The notes under the pieces were generated by a model. The model was given only the letters and a program-made list of their open reading frames with translations, had not been told where the DNA came from and ran no database searches. This document shows positions 39,218-47,940 of a stretch of DNA of 64,000 nt, one piece after another. Source of the stretch: Streptomyces triculaminicus. Lineage in GTDB: Bacteria; Actinomycetota; Actinomycetes; Streptomycetales; Streptomycetaceae. The stretch is taken from the NCBI RefSeq assembly GCF_017349075.1, contig NZ_JAFMOF010000003.1, positions 372,001 to 436,000 of the forward strand. Reading direction: 5' to 3'. A program made the position numbers and the translations under genes. Within the stretch, counting starts at the first letter, position 1; each line of letters opens with the position of its first letter.

Positions 39218-39867
39218 TCGCCCCGCAGGGGCGTGGCATAGCGGGACCGGACACCACCACCGACACTTTCCGCATCCTCCACGTCAGCACCGGCAACGTC
39301 TGCCGCTCGCCCATCACCGAGCGGCTGACCCGGCATGCCCTCGCGCATCGCCTCGGCGACCCCGCGACGGGCGGCCTGGTGGTGGAGAGCGCCGGCACCT
39401 GGGGCCACGAGGGCGCCCCGATGGAGGCCCACGCCGCCACCGTCCTGGCCGACTTCGGCGCCGACGCGCAGGGCTTCACCGGCCGTGAGCTGCTGGACGA
39501 GCACGTCATCCGCGCCGACCTGGTCCTGACCGCCACCCGCGACCACCGCGCCCAGGTCATCTCCATGGGCCACTCGGCGGGGCTGCGCACCTTCACGCTG
39601 AAGGAGTTCACCCGGCTGGTACGGGCCATAGACCCGGCGACGCTGCCGGACCCCGAGGAGGCCGGCGGGGTGGTCGACCGTGCCCGCGCCCTGGTGCAGG
39701 CCGCGGCCGCCCTGCGCGGCTGGCTGCTGGCGCCCAACGCGGAGGCCGACGAGGTCCACGACCCCTACGGCGCCCCCATCACGTTCTTCCGCTCCATCGG
39801 TGACGAGATCAACCAGGCCCTCGACCCGGTCGTCACCGCCCTCACGGGAGTTCCGGCCCGCTCCTGA
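39214..39867 (+). CDS. Low-molecular-weight protein tyrosine phosphatase-like, nucleophile Cys replaced by Ser
   Basis: This 217-aa LMW-PTP-fold protein has a P loop reading HVSTGNVCRSPITER. In active LMW-PTPs the pattern is C-x4-C-R-S, with the first Cys as nucleophile; here codon AGC puts Ser at that place, while the second Cys, Arg and Ser-Pro remain. The general-acid motif DPYG is retained near the C terminus (VHDPYGAPITFF). It may therefore be inactive as a Cys phosphatase and bind phosphoprotein, or use another mechanism. The TTG start overlaps the previous stop. It is probably cotranscribed with the threonylcarbamoyl-AMP synthase gene and followed by glyA. Confidence 0.85.
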   Translation: MIAPQGRGIAGPDTTTDTFRILHVSTGNVCRSPITERLTRHALAHRLGDPATGGLVVESAGTWGHEGAPMEAHAATVLADFGADAQGFTGRELLDEHVIRADLVLTATRDHRAQVISMGHSAGLRTFTLKEFTRLVRAIDPATLPDPEEAGGVVDRARALVQAAAALRGWLLAPNAEADEVHDPYGAPITFFRSIGDEINQALDPVVTALTGVPARS

Positions 39868-39955
39868 GGCGACCCCCGGCGGCCTGCTGCGGGCGCGCCG
39901 ACCCGGGCCTACAGTGGGTGCTGAGACCATCGCGCCGCACAGCCCGGAGGCAGCG

Positions 39956-41263
39956 ATGCCCGTCACCCACACACCCGCACGGGGCGCCGGCGCCCCCGTG
40001 AGCGGGGAGCAGCAGCGGTCGCACCCTCCCTGGGGAAACGGCTTCGAGGCGCTGCGGCGCCAGGACCCCGAGCTGGCCGGGCTGCTGCTGGCGGAGGCCG
40101 AGCGCCAGGCGACCGGTCTTCAGCTCGTCGCCGCCGAGAACTTCACCTCTCCCGCCGTTCTGGCCGCCCTCGGCTCGCCGCTGACCAACAAGTACGCCGA
40201 GGGGTATCCCGGCGCCCGCCACCACGGCGGCTGCGAGCTCGTCGACCTCGCCGAGCGCGTCGCCGTCGACCGGGCCAAGGCCCTCTTCGGCGCCGAGCAC
40301 GCCAACGTCCAGCCGCACTCGGGCACCGCCGCCGTGCTGGCCGCCTACGCCGCGCTGCTGCACCCCGGCGACACCGTGCTGGCCCTGTCCCTGCGGCACG
40401 GCGGCCACCTCACCCACGGCTCCCCGGCCAACTTCTCGGGCCGCTGGTTCGACTTCGCCAACTACGGGCTGCACGAGGACACCGGCCTCATCGACTACGC
40501 CCAGCTGCGCGTCCTGGCCCGGGACCGTATGCCGCGGGCCATCGTCTGCGGTTCGATCTCCTATCCCCGGCATCCCGACTACGCGGCCTTCCGCGAGATC
40601 GCCGACGAGGTCGGCGCGTACCTCGTCGTGGACGCGGCGCATCCCATCGGCCTGGTCGCCGGGGGAGCGGCGCCCAGCCCTGTCCCGTACGCCGACGTGG
40701 TGTGCGCCACCACCCACAAGGTGCTGCGCGGGCCGCGCGGCGGGCTGATCCTGTGCGGGGCGCGGCTGGCCGAGCGGATCGACCGGGCGGTGTTCCCGCT
40801 CACCCAGGGCGGCGCGCAGATGAACACCGTCGCGGCGAAGGCCGTCGCCTTCGGGGAGGCGGCCACGCCGGCGTTCACGGCGTACGCCCATCAGGTGGTC
40901 GCCAACGCCCGCGCGCTGGCCGCCGCGCTGGCCGCTGAGGGGCTCCTGATCGCCACCGGGGGCACCGACACCCACCTGATCACCGCGGACGCCGCACCGC
41001 TCGGCCTGGACGGCGCCACGGCCCGTCGGCGGCTCGCCGCGGCCGGGGTGGTCCTGGACACCTGCGGCCTGGCCCGGGGCGGCGTGCGCGGCCTGCGGCT
41101 GGGCACGGCGGCCCTGACCACCCAGGGCATGGGCGAGGCGGAGATGGTGCGGGTGGCGGCGCTGATGGGGGCGGCGCTGCGCGGGGAGGCGAGGGACGGC
41201 GCGGTGCGCGCGGAGGTGGCGGCGCTGGCCGGAAGGTTCCCCCCGTATCGCTCCCACATGTGA
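39956..41263 (+). CDS. glyA: Serine hydroxymethyltransferase
   Basis: This 435-aa PLP enzyme interconverts serine and glycine with tetrahydrofolate. The PLP lysine is in ATTHKVLRGPRGG. LQLVAAENFTSPAVLAALG, NKYAEGYPGARHHGG, NVQPHSGTAAVLAAY and VDAAHPIGLVAGG are family motifs, somewhat diverged from housekeeping GlyA. An extra N terminus of about 20 residues (HTPARGAGAPVSGEQQ) is present. ATG 39956 has GGAGG 5 nt upstream. It may be a second SHMT in the genome; I cannot check this here. Confidence 0.92.
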   Translation: MPVTHTPARGAGAPVSGEQQRSHPPWGNGFEALRRQDPELAGLLLAEAERQATGLQLVAAENFTSPAVLAALGSPLTNKYAEGYPGARHHGGCELVDLAERVAVDRAKALFGAEHANVQPHSGTAAVLAAYAALLHPGDTVLALSLRHGGHLTHGSPANFSGRWFDFANYGLHEDTGLIDYAQLRVLARDRMPRAIVCGSISYPRHPDYAAFREIADEVGAYLVVDAAHPIGLVAGGAAPSPVPYADVVCATTHKVLRGPRGGLILCGARLAERIDRAVFPLTQGGAQMNTVAAKAVAFGEAATPAFTAYAHQVVANARALAAALAAEGLLIATGGTDTHLITADAAPLGLDGATARRRLAAAGVVLDTCGLARGGVRGLRLGTAALTTQGMGEAEMVRVAALMGAALRGEARDGAVRAEVAALAGRFPPYRSHM

Positions 41264-41375
41264 TCATTTGGAACCGCGGCGGGCCGGTGGCCGTCTTCTG
41301 CTGCATTCACGGTTCCGGGGCGGACGCGAATATGGTGTGAGGCTGTGATGTCCGGCGCGATCCCTGGGGCAGCCC

Positions 41376-42662
41376 GTGCGTGAATACCTGCTGACGTTGT
41401 GCGTCACCGCGGCGGTCACCTATCTCCTGACGGGCCCGGTGCGGAAGTTCGCGATCCTTGCCGGCGCCATGCCGGAGATCCGCGCGCGCGACGTGCACCG
41501 GGAGCCCACGCCCCGGCTCGGCGGTATCGCGATGTTCGGCGGGCTGTGCGCGGGGCTGCTGGTGGCCGCGCACCTGTCCAACCTCAAGCACGTCTTCGAG
41601 CTGTCCAACGAGCCCCGGGCGCTGTTGTCGGGCGCGGGGCTGATCTGGCTGCTGGGCGTGCTGGACGACAAGTGGGGCGTGGACGCGCTGGTCAAGCTCG
41701 GCGGGCAGATGATCGCCGCCGGTGTGATGGTGCTGCAGGGTCTGACGATCCTCTTCATCCCCGTCCCCGGTGTGGGCACGGTCTCGCTGACCCCGATGCA
41801 GGGCACGCTGCTGACGGTCGCGCTGGTGGTGATCACCATCAACGCGGTGAACTTCGTCGACGGCCTGGACGGCCTGGCCGCGGGCATGGTGTGCATCGCG
41901 GCGGCCGCGTTCTTCATGTACGCCTACCGGATGTGGTTCGGGCACGGCCTGGAGGCGGCGGCCCCCGCGACGCTGTTCGCCGCGATCCTGATGGGCATGT
42001 GCCTGGGCTTCCTGCCGCACAACATGCACCCCGCCCGGATCTTCATGGGCGACTCCGGCTCGATGCTCATCGGGCTGGTCCTGGCGGCCGGCGCGATCTC
42101 CATCACCGGCCAGGTGGACCCGGACGCGCTCAAGCTGTGGGCGGGATCCGAGCGGGCGGCGGTGCACGCCACGGTGCCGGTCTACATTCCGCTTCTGCTG
42201 CCGCTGACCGTGATCGCGGTGCCGGTGGCGGACCTGCTGCTGGCGATCGTGCGACGCACGTGGAAGGGGCAGTCGCCGTTCGCCGCGGACCGCGGCCACC
42301 TGCACCACCGGCTGCTGGAAATCGGGCACTCGCACAGCCGCGCGGTATTGATCATGTATTTCTGGTCGGCCCTCATCGCTTTCGGCGCGGTGGCCTATTC
42401 CGTGAACTCCGCGAGTGTCTGGATCCTGCTGCTGGTGGTGGTGCTGAGCGCGGTCGGCCTGGTGCTGCTGCTGATGCCGCGCTTCACCCCGCGCGCCCCG
42501 CGCTGGGCCGAGCGGTTCGTCCCGCCGCGCTACCGCCGCAAGGCCGTGCCGACGCCCGCCGCCGGCGCGGAGGAGCGCGGGGAGCCGGTGCCCGCGGGCC
42601 TGCACGGGGCGACGGCCATCGGGGACCGCTCGCGCTTCGCACACAGCCGGAAGGTCTCCTAG
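41376..42662 (+). CDS. WecA/TagO-like undecaprenyl-phosphate GlcNAc-1-phosphate transferase
   Basis: This 428-aa polytopic membrane enzyme of the MraY/WecA family attaches a sugar-1-phosphate to a polyprenyl phosphate and so starts a cell-wall polymer. About eleven hydrophobic segments are seen. Motifs: HREPTPRLGGIAMF, NFVDGLDGLAAG (the Asp-rich loop), FMGDSGSMLIGLV and the WecA-type HLHHRLL cytoplasmic loop. GTG start at 41376, with only a weak ribosome site. A homologue sits just upstream of the atp operon in mycobacteria as well. A hydrophilic tail of about 50 residues follows the last helix. Confidence 0.92.
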   Translation: MREYLLTLCVTAAVTYLLTGPVRKFAILAGAMPEIRARDVHREPTPRLGGIAMFGGLCAGLLVAAHLSNLKHVFELSNEPRALLSGAGLIWLLGVLDDKWGVDALVKLGGQMIAAGVMVLQGLTILFIPVPGVGTVSLTPMQGTLLTVALVVITINAVNFVDGLDGLAAGMVCIAAAAFFMYAYRMWFGHGLEAAAPATLFAAILMGMCLGFLPHNMHPARIFMGDSGSMLIGLVLAAGAISITGQVDPDALKLWAGSERAAVHATVPVYIPLLLPLTVIAVPVADLLLAIVRRTWKGQSPFAADRGHLHHRLLEIGHSHSRAVLIMYFWSALIAFGAVAYSVNSASVWILLLVVVLSAVGLVLLLMPRFTPRAPRWAERFVPPRYRRKAVPTPAAGAEERGEPVPAGLHGATAIGDRSRFAHSRKVS

Positions 42663-42959
42663 AGGACCCCTGGAGGACCCCTGGAGAGCCGGGAAACACC
42701 CTCCCGAGCAAGGTCGCATAGCAGAGAATTCAGGGCCTCGTCAGCCCGATGACCAGCGAATTGACCCGTGCGTGTGACGTGCGGCACACGATGTAGGTAA
42801 AGACCTCATCAAATAGTTTGTGATACCGTTCACGAAACCCGAGTGATAGAGCCGAAGGGCCGTGGTGCGGCGGTCCTTCGTGGCGAGCTGTGCCTCACTC
42901 CCGGGGATACGCTCGTCCACGACGAATCGTTGCTTCCGACTTCGCCGGAGAAACCCTTC
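42663..42959 (+). promoter_or_regulatory. Upstream region of the atp operon
   Basis: This 297-nt gap without a gene is locally AT-richer (42790-42850) and must hold the main atp promoter. TTGACC at 42761-42766 is a candidate -35. GTGACGTGCGGCAC (42774-42787) fits the reported S. coelicolor Crp pattern GTG-N6-GNCAC, but this is a weak single match. The atpI ribosome site is GGAGAAA. Confidence 0.4.
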
Positions 42960-43397
42960 ATGCAGTCCAACGACGCCCGAACACTTCTGCAGTGCGCCGT
43001 CCCGACCGCCGTCGCCGGCGTCGTCGCCGTCGTCGCCGCCTCGGTGCTCGCCGGCGGCAAGGGGGGAATCGGTGCCGCCGTCGGCACCGCCGTGGGGGGC
43101 GGGATCATGGCCTTGGGCCTGTTCGTCCTCCAGCGGACCGCCAAGTCGTTTCCGCATCTGTTCCAGGCCATGGGCCTGGTGCTCTATGTGACGCAGTTCC
43201 TGATCTCCGCCGTCGTTCTCGCGGTCTTCCGGGACACGTCGCTCTTCAATACCCGTGCCTTCGCCTTCGCCCTCCTGGCCGCCGTCCTCGTGTGGACCGC
43301 CGCCCAGACGCGGGCGTACCTGAAGGCCAAGATCTTTTATGTGGATCCGGAATCCGTTGACGCGAAGAAGTCCGCGCCCGCCGGGTCCGTGTCGTGA
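42960..43397 (+). CDS. atpI: ATP synthase protein I (AtpI)
   Basis: This 145-aa integral membrane protein leads the ATP synthase operon and is thought to help assemble the c ring. ATG 42960 follows GGAGAAA. Four hydrophobic segments: CAVPTAVAGVVAVVAASVLA, IGAAVGTAVGGGIMALGLFV, LFQAMGLVLYVTQFLISAVV and AFAFALLAAVLVW. A charged tail follows. The sequence is weakly conserved, as is usual for AtpI, so the call rests on topology and position. Confidence 0.88.
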   Translation: MQSNDARTLLQCAVPTAVAGVVAVVAASVLAGGKGGIGAAVGTAVGGGIMALGLFVLQRTAKSFPHLFQAMGLVLYVTQFLISAVVLAVFRDTSLFNTRAFAFALLAAVLVWTAAQTRAYLKAKIFYVDPESVDAKKSAPAGSVS

Positions 43398-43661
43398 CAG
43401 GTAGGCCCGGGATAAGTGCTCGCGCGCTCACCTGCTATCGTCCGGTGCCATCTGAGGCACAGTGGGCGCAGGCGGCTGAACTCCCGAGAATCCCGGGACG
43501 CAATCGGCGGTCCATGCAGCTGATGCCAGTCACGCCGGTCGGTTCCGAGCCGATCACCTGCCCCCCCATCCGCAAGACCAGTCCAGTGCCGTTCCGCGGC
43601 TGTGCGCCGCGCCGACACAACGAGGTTGCCGTACCTATGCGCCACGCTGAAGGAGCTCGCG
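43398..43661 (+). other. atpI-atpB spacer
   Basis: This 264-nt spacer has no convincing gene or hairpin. It ends in the AAGGAG ribosome site for atpB and could contain a second promoter; none is clear. Confidence 0.4.
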
Positions 43662-44474
43662 GTGAGTGCTGACCAGACGCTGCTCGCCTTCGAGACCGAT
43701 TGCCACATCTTCGATGGGTGCGGCTTCCCGGCCCCAGGCCTCCACTCGTTCTTGTTTGAACCCCTGTTCAGCATTGGCGGCGTCGACTTCAACAAGCCGA
43801 TGCTGCTGGCCGTGCTGACCTCGGCCATCGTCATCGGGTTCTTCTGGGTGGCATTCGGCAAGGCCAAGGTGGTCCCGGGCAAGCTCCAGATGGTGGGAGA
43901 GGCGGGCTACGACTTCGTCCGCCGGGGCATCGTCTACGAGGCGCTGGGCAAGAAGGAGGGCGAGAAGTACGTCCCCTTCATGGTCTCGCTGTTCTTCTTC
44001 GTCTGGATCATGAACCTCTGGTCGATCATCCCGGTCGCCCAGTTCCCGGTGACGTCGATCATCGCCTTCCCGGCGGCGCTCGCCCTGATCGTCTACGTCC
44101 TGTGGATGTTCCTGACGTTCAAGAAGCACGGCTTCGTCGGCGCCCTGAAGAACATCACCGGTTACGACAAGTCGCTCGGCGGCGTTCTCCCGCTGGCCGT
44201 GACCCTGGAGTTCTTCTCGAACGTGCTGGTGCGGCCGTTCACCCACGCCGTCCGGCTCTTCGCCAACATGTTCGCCGGCCACCTGCTGATCCTGATGTTC
44301 ACCATCGCCAGCTGGTACCTCCTGAACGGCATCGGCATCGCCTACGCCGGCGTCTCGTTCGTGATGACCATCGTGATGACGGCCTTCGAGCTCTTCATCC
44401 AGGCCGTCCAGGCGTACGTCTTCGTCCTGCTGGCCACCAACTACGTCCAGGGCGCGCTCGCCGAGCACCACTGA
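43662..44474 (+). CDS. atpB: F1Fo ATP synthase subunit a
   Basis: This 270-aa membrane subunit forms the proton half-channels. GTG 43662 follows AAGGAG. The essential Arg lies in AVRLFANMFAGHLLILMF, and the last helices contain FELFIQAVQAYVFVLLAT. Five to six membrane segments are seen, of normal family length. The spacer to atpE is 76 nt. Confidence 0.96.
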   Translation: MSADQTLLAFETDCHIFDGCGFPAPGLHSFLFEPLFSIGGVDFNKPMLLAVLTSAIVIGFFWVAFGKAKVVPGKLQMVGEAGYDFVRRGIVYEALGKKEGEKYVPFMVSLFFFVWIMNLWSIIPVAQFPVTSIIAFPAALALIVYVLWMFLTFKKHGFVGALKNITGYDKSLGGVLPLAVTLEFFSNVLVRPFTHAVRLFANMFAGHLLILMFTIASWYLLNGIGIAYAGVSFVMTIVMTAFELFIQAVQAYVFVLLATNYVQGALAEHH

Positions 44475-44550
44475 GCACCTCGCCTGCCCAGTCCAACAAT
44501 CGTCCGGTGGCCAACCCCCACCGGTCCGTGAAAGAGAAGGAAGAACGAGC

Positions 44551-44802
44551 ATGTCTGCTGCTCTCCAGACCATCGCCGCTGGTGTCGAGATCAAGGGCAA
44601 CCTGGGCTCGATCGGCTACGGCCTCGCCGCGATCGGCCCCGGCGTCGGCGTCGGCATCGTCTTCGGTAACGGCACCCAGGCGCTGGCCCGCCAGCCCGAG
44701 GCGGCCGGCCTGATCCGCGCCAACCAGATCCTCGGCTTCGCCTTCTGTGAGGCGCTCGCCCTGATCGGCCTGGTCATGCCGTTCGTCTACCCGTCGTCCT
44801 GA
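44551..44802 (+). CDS. atpE: F1Fo ATP synthase subunit c
   Basis: This 83-aa two-helix proteolipid forms the rotor ring. The polar loop ARQPE is at residues 46-50, and the proton-carrying carboxylate is Glu 67 in GFAFCEALALIGLV. N-terminal Gly-rich helix IGYGLAAIGPGVGVGIVFG. ATG 44551 follows AGAAGGAAG, consistent with the high expression needed for this subunit. Confidence 0.97.
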   Translation: MSAALQTIAAGVEIKGNLGSIGYGLAAIGPGVGVGIVFGNGTQALARQPEAAGLIRANQILGFAFCEALALIGLVMPFVYPSS

Positions 44803-44843
44803 TCCAGGCCTGACGACCACTTGTTTCGACGAAAGGCACTGAT

Positions 44844-45404
44844 GTGAACGCCCTGCTGGCGTCCGAGGGGGAGCTGGAGAACCCCCTCCTCCCGCCGATC
44901 CCAGAGCTTGTCATCGGTCTGATCGCCTTTGCCATCGTCTTCCTCTTCCTGGGCAAGAAGCTCCTCCCGAACATCAACAAGGTTCTGGACGAGCGCCGGG
45001 CAGCCATCCAGGGTGGCATGGAGAAGGCCGCCGCGGCCCAGACCGAGGCGCAGCAGGTGCTCGAGGACTACCGGGCACAGCTGGCCGACGCCCGCCACGA
45101 GGCCGCGCGTCTGCGTCAGGAGGCGCAGGAGCAGGGCGTCGCGCTGATCGCCGAGATGCGGTCCGAGGGACAGCGGCAGCGTGAGGAGATCATCGCTGCC
45201 GGCCACGCCCAGATCGATGCCGACCGCAAGGTCGCCGCGGCCTCGCTGCGTCAGGACGTCGGCCAGCTGGCCATCGACCTGGCCGGCCGGATCGTCGGCG
45301 AGTCCCTCACGGACTCGGCGCGGCAGAGCCGGACCGTCGACCGCTTCCTCGACTCGCTCGAGGACAAGGCGGCCGACGTGAAGAAGGCCGAGGCCACCCG
45401 ATGA
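44844..45404 (+). CDS. atpF: F1Fo ATP synthase subunit b
   Basis: This 186-aa peripheral-stalk subunit has one membrane helix (ELVIGLIAFAIVFLFLGKKL, about 21-40) and then a long charged coiled coil. GTG start with GAAAGG upstream. The stop overlaps the atpH ATG (ATGA). Confidence 0.95.
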   Translation: MNALLASEGELENPLLPPIPELVIGLIAFAIVFLFLGKKLLPNINKVLDERRAAIQGGMEKAAAAQTEAQQVLEDYRAQLADARHEAARLRQEAQEQGVALIAEMRSEGQRQREEIIAAGHAQIDADRKVAAASLRQDVGQLAIDLAGRIVGESLTDSARQSRTVDRFLDSLEDKAADVKKAEATR

Positions 45405-46216
45405 ACGGAGCGAGCCGGGAGGCCTTCGCCTCCGCACGTGAGAGCCTCGACGCGCTGACGGCGGGCACGTCCGTGGACGTGGCCAAGCTCGCCGACGAGC
45501 TCGCGGCCGTCACCGCGCTGCTCGACCGCGAGGTGTCGCTGCGTCGGGTCCTGACCGACCCGGCGCAGCCCGGCGAGGCCAAGGCCGAGCTGGCCCGGCG
45601 CCTGCTGGGCGGCCAGGTGGGCGGCGAGTGCGCCGACCTGGTGGCGGGCATGGTCCGCTCCCGCTGGTCGCGTTCGCGTGACCTGGTGGACGCGATCGAG
45701 GAGCTGGCGTCCGGCGCCGACCTCGTCGCGGCCGAGCGTGCCGGTGACCTGGACGACGTCGAGGACGAGCTGTTCCGCTTCGGCCGGATCGTCGCCTCGA
45801 ACCCCGAGCTGCGCGCCGCGCTGACCGACAAGGTCGCGGACCGGTCCGCCAAGGCGGCCCTGGTGCGCGAGCTGCTGGGCGGCCGGGCCAACCCGGTCAC
45901 CGAGCGCCTGGTCGTCCGACTGGTGTCCGCTCCGCGTGGCCGTAGCCTGGAAGGTGGGCTGAACGCCCTCTCCAAGCTGGCCGCGGACCGACGGGACCGC
46001 ATGGTCGCGGAGGTCGTCTCGGCGGTGCCGCTGAACGATCAGCAGAAGCAGCGCCTCGGTGACGCGCTCGCCAAGCTGTACGGGCGGCGTGTCCACCTGA
46101 ACCTGGACGTCGACCCCGAGGTCCTCGGCGGCATCCAGGTGCGGATCGGCGACGAGGTCATCAGCGGCACCATCGCGGACCGGCTCGCTGAGGCGGGCCG
46201 CCGGATGGCCGGCTGA
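45401..46216 (+). CDS. atpH: F1Fo ATP synthase subunit delta
   Basis: This 271-aa stalk subunit is longer than the roughly 180-aa E. coli form because of N-terminal material (ASREAFASARESLDALTAGT), as in other actinobacteria. The C-terminal signature is LNLDVDPEVLGGIQVRIGDEVISGT. It is translationally coupled to atpF by a 4-nt overlap. Confidence 0.95.
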   Translation: MNGASREAFASARESLDALTAGTSVDVAKLADELAAVTALLDREVSLRRVLTDPAQPGEAKAELARRLLGGQVGGECADLVAGMVRSRWSRSRDLVDAIEELASGADLVAAERAGDLDDVEDELFRFGRIVASNPELRAALTDKVADRSAKAALVRELLGGRANPVTERLVVRLVSAPRGRSLEGGLNALSKLAADRRDRMVAEVVSAVPLNDQQKQRLGDALAKLYGRRVHLNLDVDPEVLGGIQVRIGDEVISGTIADRLAEAGRRMAG

Positions 46217-46272
46217 CCAGCCACCAACTCAAGAGCATGTACTGACGGCCCGAGTTGGGTCGACGGTGTCCT

Positions 46273-46325
46273 CTGGGGGCCCGGAGCAGCGCGGCTGCTC
46301 CGGGAGCAAGTCCCCAGACCCCCAG
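46273..46325 (+). other. Nested hairpin in the atpH-atpA spacer
   Basis: Inner stem CCCGGAGCAGC/GCTGCTCCGGG (46280-46290 with 46294-46304, loop GCG). The outer CTGGGGG (46273-46279) can pair with CCCCCAG (46319-46325). It may tune mRNA stability or subunit stoichiometry inside the operon; this is inference. Confidence 0.6.
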
Positions 46326-46363
46326 AATTACTTCGGGCCCAACAAGGAGAGCAGGGAACCCAG

Positions 46364-47938
46364 ATGGCGGAGCTCACGATCCGGCCGGAGGAGATCCGGG
46401 ACGCACTGGAGAACTTTGTCCAGGCGTACAAGCCGGACGCGGCCTCGCGCGAGGAGGTCGGTACGGTCAGCGTTGCCGGCGACGGCATCGCGAAGGTCGA
46501 GGGTCTTCCCTCGGCCATGGCGAACGAGCTGCTGCGGTTCGAGGACGGCACCCTCGGTCTCGCCCTCAACCTCGAGGAGCGCGAGATCGGTGCGGTCGTC
46601 CTCGGCGAGTTCAGCGGCATCGAGGAGGGCCAGCCGGTGCAGCGCACCGGTGAGGTGCTCTCCGTCGCGGTCGGCGAGGGCTACCTCGGCCGCGTCGTCG
46701 ACCCGCTGGGCAACCCGATCGACGGCCTCGGCGAGATCACTGGCATCGAGGGCCGCCGCGCCCTCGAGCTGCAGGCCCCCGGCGTCATGGTCCGCAAGTC
46801 GGTCCACGAGCCGATGGAGACCGGCTACAAGGCCGTCGACGCGATGACCCCGGTCGGCCGTGGCCAGCGTCAGCTGATCATCGGTGACCGTCAGACCGGC
46901 AAGACCGCGCTGGCCGTCGACACGATCATCAACCAGCGCGACAACTGGCGCTCGGGCGACCCCAAGAAGCAGGTCCGCTGCATCTACGTCGCCATCGGCC
47001 AGAAGGGCTCCACCATCGCGTCCGTGCGCGGTGCGCTGGAGGAGGCCGGCGCTCTGGAGTACACGACGATCGTCGCGGCTCCGGCGTCCGACCCGGCCGG
47101 CTTCAAGTACCTCGCCCCGTACACCGGTTCGGCCATCGGCCAGCACTGGATGTACCAGGGCAAGCACGTCCTGATCGTCTTCGACGACCTCTCGAAGCAG
47201 GCCGACGCCTACCGCGCCGTCTCCCTGCTGCTGCGCCGCCCGCCGGGCCGTGAGGCCTACCCGGGTGACGTCTTCTACCTGCACTCGCGTCTGCTGGAGC
47301 GCTGCGCCAAGCTCTCCGACGAGATGGGTTCCGGTTCCATGACCGGTCTGCCGATCGTCGAGACCAAGGCGAACGACGTGTCGGCGTTCATCCCGACCAA
47401 CGTCATCTCCATCACCGACGGTCAGTGCTTCCTGGAGTCGGACCTCTTCAACGCCGGTCAGCGCCCCGCGCTGAACGTCGGTATCTCGGTCTCCCGTGTC
47501 GGCGGCTCCGCCCAGCACAAGGCCATGAAGCAGGTCTCCGGCCGCCTCCGTGTGGACCTCGCCCAGTACCGCGAGCTCGAGGCGTTCGCCGCCTTCGGTT
47601 CCGACCTGGACGCGGCCTCCAAGGCCGCCCTGGAGCGCGGTAAGCGCATGGTCGAGCTGCTGAAGCAGGGCCAGTACGCCCCGTACTCCACCGAGGACCA
47701 GGTCGTCTCCATCTGGGCCGGCACCACCGGCAAGATGGACGACGTTCCGGTCGAGGACATCCGCCGCTTCGAGCGCGAGCTGCTGGACAACCTCCACCGT
47801 GAGCACAAGGGTCTGATGGACAGCATCCGCGAGGGCGGCAAGATGTCCGACGACACGCTGCAGTCCGTGGCCGACGCGATCGCGTCCTTCAAGCAGCAGT
47901 TCGAGACCTCGGACGGCAAGCTGCTGGGCGAGGGCTGA
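46364..47938 (+). CDS. atpA: F1Fo ATP synthase subunit alpha
   Basis: This 524-aa F1 subunit has Walker A GDRQTGKTALAVD, HWMYQGKHVLIVFDDLSKQA and the signature PALNVGISVSRVGGSAQHKA, which together give the regulatory nucleotide-binding subunit. ATG follows AAGGAGAG. atpG begins 2 nt after the stop. Confidence 0.98.
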   Translation: MAELTIRPEEIRDALENFVQAYKPDAASREEVGTVSVAGDGIAKVEGLPSAMANELLRFEDGTLGLALNLEEREIGAVVLGEFSGIEEGQPVQRTGEVLSVAVGEGYLGRVVDPLGNPIDGLGEITGIEGRRALELQAPGVMVRKSVHEPMETGYKAVDAMTPVGRGQRQLIIGDRQTGKTALAVDTIINQRDNWRSGDPKKQVRCIYVAIGQKGSTIASVRGALEEAGALEYTTIVAAPASDPAGFKYLAPYTGSAIGQHWMYQGKHVLIVFDDLSKQADAYRAVSLLLRRPPGREAYPGDVFYLHSRLLERCAKLSDEMGSGSMTGLPIVETKANDVSAFIPTNVISITDGQCFLESDLFNAGQRPALNVGISVSRVGGSAQHKAMKQVSGRLRVDLAQYRELEAFAAFGSDLDAASKAALERGKRMVELLKQGQYAPYSTEDQVVSIWAGTTGKMDDVPVEDIRRFERELLDNLHREHKGLMDSIREGGKMSDDTLQSVADAIASFKQQFETSDGKLLGEG

Positions 47939-47940
47939 GC

